A stretch of DNA of 64,000 nucleotides, taken from NCBI RefSeq assembly GCF_020905375.1, contig NZ_JAJJBU010000032.1, forward strand, positions 1-64,000. The letters run 5' to 3'. The DNA comes from Arthrobacter cryoconiti. GTDB taxonomy: Bacteria; Actinomycetota; Actinomycetes; Actinomycetales; Micrococcaceae. The notes under the pieces are model-generated. The model made no database searches. It saw nothing but the letters and a program-made list of their open reading frames with translations, and had not been told where the DNA came from. Of the stretch, positions 58,211-64,000 are shown in pieces; position 1 is the first letter of the stretch; every line of letters starts with the position of its first letter. The translations under genes and the position numbers were made by a program.

Positions 58211-58825
58211 TTAGCTTTTAACGCTCACGACAAGTTCAGGAGGATGCTCACCTGGCTCTCCAAACTCGTCAACTATTCTGTTGACCAAAGGTTGTAGGAG
58301 CAGCCGTCCGAACTGGCGCACAAGAGTAGTCAGAGTTTGCTCGGTAACACTGCGATCAGTTGATGCTAAGCCCATTTCTCGCAGGGCCTTGACCTGCTCC
58401 GCGGTCAGCACCGCCAGCCTACTCAGCACGTCACCAGTTTGTCCTTGGCCCGTGAGCAAGGAACGACGAAGATAGTCGACAATTGTTGGGTTCGCCGCCA
58501 GCATCTGGGCCACCGCGCCATCGCGAAGGGTAACGATTTCCCGAGCGGTGCCACTCATGGGCGCTGAGCGAAGGGTATCGGCGAAGAGATCAACAATGAG
58601 AGTATCTACCGCTTCGCGTAAGCCCTCTTTTGTGCCGTAGTGGTGGGCAACCAGCCCGACGGTCACGTGCGCCTCTGTCGCGATTGCGCGCAATGAGGTG
58701 CCATCCTGACCGTCTCGGGCAAAAAGACTCAGGGCCGCATTACGAATGCGTGCCTTTGAGGTCAGATCGTCTGGTCCCCAGGAGGTTGAAAGTGCGTCCG
58801 CTGTTCGTTCTTTCTCTGTGCTCAC
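58211..58825 (-). CDS. TetR family transcriptional regulator
   Basis: A 204-residue TetR regulator. The helix-turn-helix (about 28-70) reads IRNAALSLFARDGQDGTSLRAI and VTVGLVAHHYGTKEGLREAV. The all-helical ligand domain follows. It is transcribed away from an acyl-CoA catabolic operon starting 94 bp on the other side. A good inverted repeat lies in the shared promoter region, so it probably represses that operon and itself until an acyl-CoA binds. Confidence 0.92.
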   Translation of the reverse strand: MSTEKERTADALSTSWGPDDLTSKARIRNAALSLFARDGQDGTSLRAIATEAHVTVGLVAHHYGTKEGLREAVDTLIVDLFADTLRSAPMSGTAREIVTLRDGAVAQMLAANPTIVDYLRRSLLTGQGQTGDVLSRLAVLTAEQVKALREMGLASTDRSVTEQTLTTLVRQFGRLLLQPLVNRIVDEFGEPGEHPPELVVSVKS

Positions 58826-58864
58826 CCTTTAATGCTAGACCACAAACCCTTGAACTAATGTACG

Positions 58865-58894
58865 GAGTGCTGTACAAATGTACAAACAGCACTC
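58865..58894. promoter_or_regulatory. TetR-type operator
   Basis: GAGTGCTGT (58865-58873) and ACAGCACTC (58886-58894) are exact inverted arms of 9 bp spaced by 12 bp. They sit between the divergent TetR and CoA-transferase genes, 25 bp before the latter's ATG. A second, overlapping TGTAC...GTACA pair lies at 58859-58876. Confidence 0.75.
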
Positions 58895-58918
58895 AAGACA
58901 TTGATGTCAGGAGCAAAT

Positions 58919-59800
58919 ATGTCCCAGCCGCTTTCCGGAATCGTTATAGTTACCGTGGCCATCAACCTCCCGGGACCGTTGGCAGCCTCGAGGCTGACCG
59001 AACTGGGCGCAAGGGTTATCAAGGTTGAGCCGCCCACCGGTGATCCGCTTAAGAGCGTGGCTCCTGCATGGTACGCGGAGCTGACAGCGGGGCAGGAAGT
59101 CATTGAGCTTGACTTGAAAAGCCCGTCCGATCGATCCCGCTTTGAAGATCTATTAGTAGACGCCGATATGCTTTTGACGTCTATGCGACCTTCCGCGCTA
59201 GCCAGGCTCAACCTCGAGGAAATCCTCAAGCGCAGGAGAATCGCTCTGGTGGAGATCGTGGGTCATGATGGCCCACGGGCAGAACAGCCCGGCCATGACT
59301 TGACCTATCAGGCAACTCAAGGGACACTTCAACCCCCGACCCTGCCTCTCGTGCCGATCGCAGACGTACTTGGCGCCGAACGCGCTGTGGTCGCTTGCCT
59401 CTCCGCATTGCGTCAACGGGAGCAGGGTGAAACTGATGTGCGCGAGAGGGTAGTGCTTGAAGAGGCCGCCCGCGCGGCCTCAGCCGGCGTCCGGCACGGG
59501 CTAACATCCCCTGGAGCCATGCTCGGTGGCGCTTCGCCTTTATACGGAATTTATCCAACTGCAGATGGCTTTCTCGCCGTGGCCGCCCTCGAGCCACACT
59601 TTGCGGCCCGGCTCGCAGCACACGTCGGACAAACTCGCCAGGACTTGACGCGAGAGTTTGCCCTTCACCCCACAGCGCACTGGACCGAGCTGGGCCAAAT
59701 CCACGACATCCCACTGGTCGCCGTCCGCGAAGCTGCAAGGGCCGTTCCCGAACTCGCTCTTGCCCAGTCCCTCCCCACCAACAACCACGAATCGGAGTAA
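58919..59800 (+). CDS. CoA transferase family III (CaiB/BaiF, racemase-like), compact
   Basis: A 293-residue protein shorter than the usual 350-400 of the family. It begins PLSGIVIVTVAINLPGPLAASRLTELGARVIKVEPPTGDP, the CoA-binding fold. GHDLTYQATQGTL carries the His, and the following PIADVLGAER the Asp, of alpha-methylacyl-CoA racemase. The C-terminal half is reduced. It could activate or epimerise a branched acyl-CoA. The ATG at 58919 has an AGGAG box; the frame opens at a TTG at 58901. First gene of the operon, 2 bp before the acyl-CoA ligase. Whether the shortened form is active is uncertain. Confidence 0.8.
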   Translation: MSQPLSGIVIVTVAINLPGPLAASRLTELGARVIKVEPPTGDPLKSVAPAWYAELTAGQEVIELDLKSPSDRSRFEDLLVDADMLLTSMRPSALARLNLEEILKRRRIALVEIVGHDGPRAEQPGHDLTYQATQGTLQPPTLPLVPIADVLGAERAVVACLSALRQREQGETDVRERVVLEEAARAASAGVRHGLTSPGAMLGGASPLYGIYPTADGFLAVAALEPHFAARLAAHVGQTRQDLTREFALHPTAHWTELGQIHDIPLVAVREAARAVPELALAQSLPTNNHESE

Positions 59801-59802
59801 TC

Positions 59803-61326
59803 ATGCCTGATCTTGCAGGAATTCTGGCGCGAACGGCCCGCAGCTGTCCCGACCGAATCGCTTTGAGCTACTGCGGGGTGAGTCACACTTATGCAGAATT
59901 TGACCGGCGAGTGAGCCAGCTCGCCAACGAGTTAATCGGCCGCGGTCTCCGGAAGGGAGACAGGCTACTGCTCGTCTCCGGAAACAGTGACGTATTCGTA
60001 ATTGCGCTTTATGCGGGACTGCGGGCCGGTGCAATTGTTGTTCCTGTGAACCCGCGATCAGCGCCCCGAGAGATCGACTACTTTCTAAGCGACACAGAAG
60101 CAAAAATCCTTGTTTTTGGTCCGGAGGTAGTGAGCACCATTTCTGGGTGGATGTCCATGGAAGGGCGTGCGGCAGATGTCCCAGCCCTTGCCCTAGGAGT
60201 GGCACCCGGCTACGAGAATGTACTCGCCTGTGCAGCCGATCAGCCAAGCGAGCCGCCCGTCGTCGACCTCGCAGAGGATGACGACGCGCTGATCATTTAC
60301 ACCTCCGGCACCACCGGCCGACCCAAGGGCGCACTGTTCGATCACCACCGCATCATTTGGGTAGGCATCAACTCCTCCGTAGGCTTTGGTCTCAGGGTCG
60401 GCGAACGGCTCCTCCATGTCGCCCCGCTCTACCATTCTGCCGATCTGAACCTGGTACTTATCCCCGGCATGATGCTAGGTGCCACGCACGTCATTTTGCC
60501 GTCCTTCGATCCAGAAACAGTGCTGGAAACCATCGAGCAGGAGCGCATCGGCTTCTTCTTCGGCGTCCCCACAATGTACGCGTTCCTGATGCGAGCCCCC
60601 AGCTTGGCGACTCGCGACTTGTCAAGCCTGCGCATCTGCATGTACGGCGCAGCCCCTATGCCAGCCGGGCTGGCACAGCAGATCGTGAAAGCGCTGCCTA
60701 ACGCCTGGATCGTGCAGGCGTGCGGTCAAACAGAAGGGGGGCCGGGAGGAATTCTGCTCACGCATGACGAAGTACTTCAGCGGCCATCCGCGAGCGGTCG
60801 TTTTGCCATCGCCAACACTGAAGTCCGGATCGTCGACGCCGACGGCAACGACGCCGTACCCGGGACGGTAGGGGAGATGATCATGCGCGGAGAGACCATG
60901 ATGAAGGGCTACTGGCGCAAGCCCGAAGCTACAGCTGCAACGATCATCGATGGCTGGGTTCACACCGGCGATCTAGCTCAGGTGGACGCAGAAGGATTCA
61001 TCACGATCGTTGATCGGTTGAAGGACATGATCATCACCGGTGGCCGCAACGTCTACTCCGCCGAGGTCGAAAGCGCGCTAGCCGACCATCCAGCGGTAGG
61101 CGACGTCGCCGTCGTCGGCCGTCTACACGATGAATACGGCGAAACGGTGGTCGCGGTGGTGACTCCCCGGGAAAACCAGACCGTAACGCTGGAAGAACTA
61201 CGCGAGTACGCACGGGAGAGAATCGCCGACTACAAGCTGCCACGCGAGCTGGTGATCCCTGCTATTCCGCGCAACCCTTCCGGAAAGATCCTCAAACATC
61301 AGCTCAGGGATCAGGTCCGTGGCTAG
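59803..61326 (+). CDS. Acyl-CoA synthetase (adenylate-forming enzyme)
   Basis: A 507-residue ANL-family ligase. The ATP-loop IIYTSGTTGRPKGALFDH (about 164-181), QACGQTEGGP, the hinge GWVHTGDLAQVDAEGFITIVDRLKDMIITGGRNVYSAEVE and the C-terminal catalytic Lys in NPSGKILKHQLR are complete. It activates a carboxylic acid to its CoA thioester; the acid is unknown, likely a fatty, branched or cyclic acid. It overlaps in operon order with the CoA transferase (2-bp gap) and is followed 108 bp later by a thiolase. Confidence 0.9.
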   Translation: MPDLAGILARTARSCPDRIALSYCGVSHTYAEFDRRVSQLANELIGRGLRKGDRLLLVSGNSDVFVIALYAGLRAGAIVVPVNPRSAPREIDYFLSDTEAKILVFGPEVVSTISGWMSMEGRAADVPALALGVAPGYENVLACAADQPSEPPVVDLAEDDDALIIYTSGTTGRPKGALFDHHRIIWVGINSSVGFGLRVGERLLHVAPLYHSADLNLVLIPGMMLGATHVILPSFDPETVLETIEQERIGFFFGVPTMYAFLMRAPSLATRDLSSLRICMYGAAPMPAGLAQQIVKALPNAWIVQACGQTEGGPGGILLTHDEVLQRPSASGRFAIANTEVRIVDADGNDAVPGTVGEMIMRGETMMKGYWRKPEATAATIIDGWVHTGDLAQVDAEGFITIVDRLKDMIITGGRNVYSAEVESALADHPAVGDVAVVGRLHDEYGETVVAVVTPRENQTVTLEELREYARERIADYKLPRELVIPAIPRNPSGKILKHQLRDQVRG

Positions 61327-61434
61327 GGAGGCGACGCCTCTCATCTTTGGCACCCCTGACATCTGAGCTGGGGCGCCCAGGCACTTGCCCGCACTGCCGA
61401 GAACCGAATTTTTCATCTGCGTAGGAGATCGTTC

Positions 61435-62607
61435 ATGAACCGAGAAGCAGTCATTATCGACGCCGTGAGAACGCCCGTGGGCAAGCGCGGTGGACAATTA
61501 CGGCAGTGGCACCCAGTGGATTTACTGGCCCAAAGCCTTTCATCTCTTACGGACCGCACAGGGATCGCGCACAGTTCCCTTTCAGATGTGATCGTTGGCT
61601 GCGCGATCCAAAGTGGAGAGCAGGCAGGGAACGTTGCCCGCAACTCCATCCTCGGGGCCGGTTTCCCGGTGTCATTGCCGGGAACCACGCTCGACCGCCA
61701 ATGTGGATCTGGGCAACAGGCAGTGCACTTCGCAGCTCAAGCCATCAAGTCAGGTGAATACAACTTCGCTATCGGTGCTGGCGTTGAGTCGATGTCACGC
61801 GTTGATTTGGGTCCGCTCTTCATCCCGGGCGGGCCACGCGGTCAGTGGTACGGGGAAAGGGCACTGGCGCGCTTCAATGGCACCATTCCAGCCCAAGGTC
61901 CGTCCGCAGAACTCATCATCAAAAAGTGGGGATTTACTCGCGAACAACTTGATGACTACAGCGTTCGTAGCCATCAACGTGCCGGTGCAGCAACTGATGC
62001 CGGCTATTTCGCCTCGCAATTGGTTCCGGTGGAGGGCACCACCAAAGACGGCCTAGTCACTGCCATGACCCGCGACGAAGGCATTCGATCCGCGATCGAT
62101 GCGGCACGTATGGCCACGCTCACCCCGGTGTTCTCCCCCGAAGGCAGTATTACGGCAGGGAACGCATCCCAGACGAGTGACGGCGCGGCCGCCTTGCTGA
62201 TCGCTGACCGCGCGCATGCTGAGGCAGCCGGGCTGCGCCCAAGGGCGCGCATCGTCTCAATGGCGGTTGGCGCTGACGATCCAGTACTGCAATTCACGGC
62301 AATAATCCCAGCGACCCAACGGGCATTGGATCAGGCGGGCCTGCGTATTGGCGACATCGACATCGTTGAAGTCAACGAAGCATTCGCCCCCGTACCCCTC
62401 CTTTGGGCGCACGAATTCGGTTACCCGCAAGACCAACTCAACGTCAACGGAGGTTCGATAGCCATCGGTCACCCCCTCGGCTCCACAGGCGCCAGGCTGC
62501 TCACCGCGTTGCTCAACGAACTTGAGCGACGCGATGCACGGTACGGTCTCCTGGCCATCTGCGAAGGCGGCGGCATGGCCAACGCCACCATCATCGAAAG
62601 AATCTAG
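61435..62607 (+). CDS. Thiolase (acetyl-CoA C-acyltransferase)
   Basis: A 390-residue thiolase. The nucleophile C90 is in LDRQCGSGQQAVHFAAQ, NVNGGSIAIGHPLGSTGAR carries H346, and CEGGGMANATI near the C terminus carries the second Cys (about 376). All three catalytic residues are intact. It cleaves 3-ketoacyl-CoA, the last step of a beta-oxidation-like pathway. It lies in an operon with two acyl-CoA ligases, a CoA transferase and an SDR, so its substrate is probably the same side-chain or branched acyl-CoA. The SDR gene starts 13 bp downstream. Confidence 0.94.
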   Translation: MNREAVIIDAVRTPVGKRGGQLRQWHPVDLLAQSLSSLTDRTGIAHSSLSDVIVGCAIQSGEQAGNVARNSILGAGFPVSLPGTTLDRQCGSGQQAVHFAAQAIKSGEYNFAIGAGVESMSRVDLGPLFIPGGPRGQWYGERALARFNGTIPAQGPSAELIIKKWGFTREQLDDYSVRSHQRAGAATDAGYFASQLVPVEGTTKDGLVTAMTRDEGIRSAIDAARMATLTPVFSPEGSITAGNASQTSDGAAALLIADRAHAEAAGLRPRARIVSMAVGADDPVLQFTAIIPATQRALDQAGLRIGDIDIVEVNEAFAPVPLLWAHEFGYPQDQLNVNGGSIAIGHPLGSTGARLLTALLNELERRDARYGLLAICEGGGMANATIIERI

Positions 62608-62619
62608 GTAGGAGTAACT

Positions 62620-63081
62620 GTGGAAATTAAGAACCGCACGTTCATTGTCACGGGAGGAGCCTCTGGTCTTGGCGCCGCGACCACCGAAGCCCTGCTGGAA
62701 CGCGGAGCATACGTCATCGCAGCCGACCCGAGAGGCCCAGCCTCTGAAGGTGCCGTCTTCGTAGAAACTTGCGTCACGAATCCTGATCAGGTGGCACATG
62801 CCATTTTTGTAGCTTCCCAGCAACCCGGTCCGCTCTCAGGCATCGTCAACTGTGCTGGAATCGGCATTGCCACCAAGGTGTTGGGCAGGGACGGCCCCCC
62901 TCCTCTAGATGAATTCCTGCGGGTCCTCACCATTGGAACCGCATCCGCGGCAGCGTTCGATGGCCAAATCGGTCAGGGTGGCTATGAGTTCGCTGCACTG
63001 GCGGCTCACATTGTAGAAAACCAAATGATCAACGGCGAGGTGATCCGTCTTGACGGGGCACTGCGTATGGCAGCTAGGTAA
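62620..63081 (+). CDS. SDR family protein with two in-frame internal deletions
   Basis: A 153-residue relic of a 3-hydroxyacyl-CoA dehydrogenase (HSD10-like SDR, normally near 255). TGGASGLGAATTEALL (NAD site, 11-18) and the NCAGIGIATKVLGRDG block match. Around residues 105-107 the text jumps from the N-terminal half to TASAAAFDGQIGQ, losing about 28 residues. At Y122 (GQGGYEF) it jumps from the YxxxK motif to the C-terminal block HIVENQMINGEVIRLDGALRMA, losing about 75. The catalytic Lys is gone. Both losses keep the frame. It starts with a GTG at 62620 and is probably inactive as a dehydrogenase. A pseudogene or a shortened binding protein is possible. Confidence 0.8.
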   Translation: MEIKNRTFIVTGGASGLGAATTEALLERGAYVIAADPRGPASEGAVFVETCVTNPDQVAHAIFVASQQPGPLSGIVNCAGIGIATKVLGRDGPPPLDEFLRVLTIGTASAAAFDGQIGQGGYEFAALAAHIVENQMINGEVIRLDGALRMAAR

Positions 63082-63095
63082 AGGAAAAAGTCACG

Positions 63096-64000
63096 ATGCA
63101 TTCACAGCGAATTTTTTCCGGATTTCCCTCCACTATGGGCGACGACGTCCAACTCAACACCACCACACTGATCCGCCATGCCGCCCGCACCCACGGAGAG
63201 CGCGAGATTGTGTACCGCAGCGCTGACGGTGGTTGGGAGCGGTATAACTATGCGGGCGCATATGAGCGAATAAAGCGCGGCGCCAATGCGTTGCGCAAGC
63301 TAGGAGTTGGCCCGGCCACCAGGGTTGGAATCATTGATTGGAACAGCCGCCGGCACTTTGAACTGTACTGGGCCATCCCCGGTATTGCTGCCGTCATGGT
63401 CCAACTCAATCTTCGACTGGGGCCTGAAGATCTTAGCTACGTCATCAGCGACAGTGAAACGTCTGTTATTTGCGTCGATGAATCGCTGTTGCCGTTGGCA
63501 GAAGCCGTGGCTCCGTCTATGCCCAGCGTCACAACGTGGATCATCATGACGGACAAGCCAATGTCTCAAATCCAGACTACGCTCCCCAATGCCCATCACT
63601 ACGAGGACCTCATCGCTGCCAGCTCACCGGAGATCGATTGGCCAGAGATTGACGAGCGTTCCGCCTACAGCGCCTGCTACACCACCGGCACAACGGGCCG
63701 CCCCAAGGGCGTCTTCTACTCACACCGGGCCATCTACTTACACTCCTACGCGATTGCGGCGAACACCGGGATGACACTCAACGACTGCACCATGTTGATC
63801 ACCCCGATGTTCCACGGACAGGCTTGGGGCCTGCCACAGGCTGCAACGCTAATGGCTAACAAGATCATCTTGCCGGGCCGCTACCAGGCAGAGGACACCG
63901 GCGCTTTGACAGATGCGCTCATTGCCGAGGGCGTCACCATCACCAACGGTGCGCCGGTCATCTTCATCCCCATGCTCCACTACATCCGTTCACTCGAGGT
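63096..64000 (+). CDS. Acyl-CoA synthetase, 3' end beyond window
   Basis: A second ANL-family ligase, open to the window end (at least 301 residues). It starts at the ATG at 63096 with AAAGGAAA 5-10 nt upstream, reading HSQRIFSGFPSTMGDDVQLN. The ATP loop CYTTGTTGRPKGVFYSHRA and the FHGQAWGLPQAA block are present. It resembles medium- to long-chain fatty acid ligases (FadD/AlkK type), distinct from the ligase at 59803. It belongs to the same TetR-controlled operon, 14 bp after the SDR. The C-terminal domain is not in view. Confidence 0.9.
   Translation, partial: MHSQRIFSGFPSTMGDDVQLNTTTLIRHAARTHGEREIVYRSADGGWERYNYAGAYERIKRGANALRKLGVGPATRVGIIDWNSRRHFELYWAIPGIAAVMVQLNLRLGPEDLSYVISDSETSVICVDESLLPLAEAVAPSMPSVTTWIIMTDKPMSQIQTTLPNAHHYEDLIAASSPEIDWPEIDERSAYSACYTTGTTGRPKGVFYSHRAIYLHSYAIAANTGMTLNDCTMLITPMFHGQAWGLPQAATLMANKIILPGRYQAEDTGALTDALIAEGVTITNGAPVIFIPMLHYIRSLE

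Noticed and set aside
61328-61340. Palindrome GAGGCGACGCCTC after the acyl-CoA ligase as a terminator
   Set aside because: Only one base separates the arms, so a stable hairpin loop is not possible without opening the stem; no T-run follows.

Overview
The window reads as chromosomal DNA of a moderately high-GC actinobacterium. The gene set (CtaB, class A PBP, YciO, HrpB, form II Cox cluster, class Ib-type NrdE/NrdF, PadR and TetR remnants or regulators, arginine deiminase operon, phosphoketolase) fits a Micrococcaceae / Arthrobacter-like soil organism. That assignment is inferred from gene content and protein style; no marker such as rRNA is present. No tRNA, rRNA, CRISPR array, insertion sequence or prophage was recognised.

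Layout. 0.36-17.6 kb: an AlaA-type aminotransferase, a UDG-like protein, a three-gene sugar catabolic operon facing its own LacI regulator across a perfect 18-bp operator, CtaB, a universal stress protein, a class A PBP, YggS, YciO, HrpB and small enzymes. 17.8-20.1 kb: an Old Yellow Enzyme, then about 1.2 kb of decayed genes. 20.1-27.9 kb: a molybdenum hydroxylase (form II CO dehydrogenase type) cluster moxR-coxE-xdhC-coxS-coxL-coxM-coxG, ended by a strong bidirectional terminator. 28-33.5 kb: flotillin-like protein, YqeY, glutaryl-CoA dehydrogenase-like enzyme, ArfB, and an overlapping luxS-mtnN pair that recycles S-adenosylhomocysteine.

33.5-40.5 kb is the most notable part. A DtxR/MntR-type regulator and a Mn/Zn/Fe-type ABC importer sit beside nrdE-nrdF. 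The NrdF has lost three of the four carboxylate metal ligands of class Ib R2 proteins and carries Gln, Ser and Lys in their place (Q123, S183, K217). It keeps the ligand Asp, both ligand His and the radical Tyr. This is the QSK signature of the metal-free class Ie ribonucleotide reductases. The expected nrdI between promoter and nrdE is only a 5'-truncated, frameshifted remnant. Two NrdR-box-like sites with centres 32 bp apart lie upstream. Together this suggests a reductase used when metal is scarce, depending on NrdI encoded elsewhere.

40.5-46 kb: a LysR regulator, an amidohydrolase and an amino-acid ABC importer. 46-58.2 kb: a seven-gene, same-strand, tightly spaced run (antiporter, arcA, arcB, arcC, phosphoketolase, H+-type P-ATPase, GH65 phosphorylase) that looks like a combined substrate-level energy and pH module. 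58.2-64 kb: a TetR-controlled acyl-CoA catabolic operon (CoA transferase, two acyl-CoA ligases, thiolase) in which the SDR dehydrogenase carries two in-frame internal deletions; the last ligase runs off the window.
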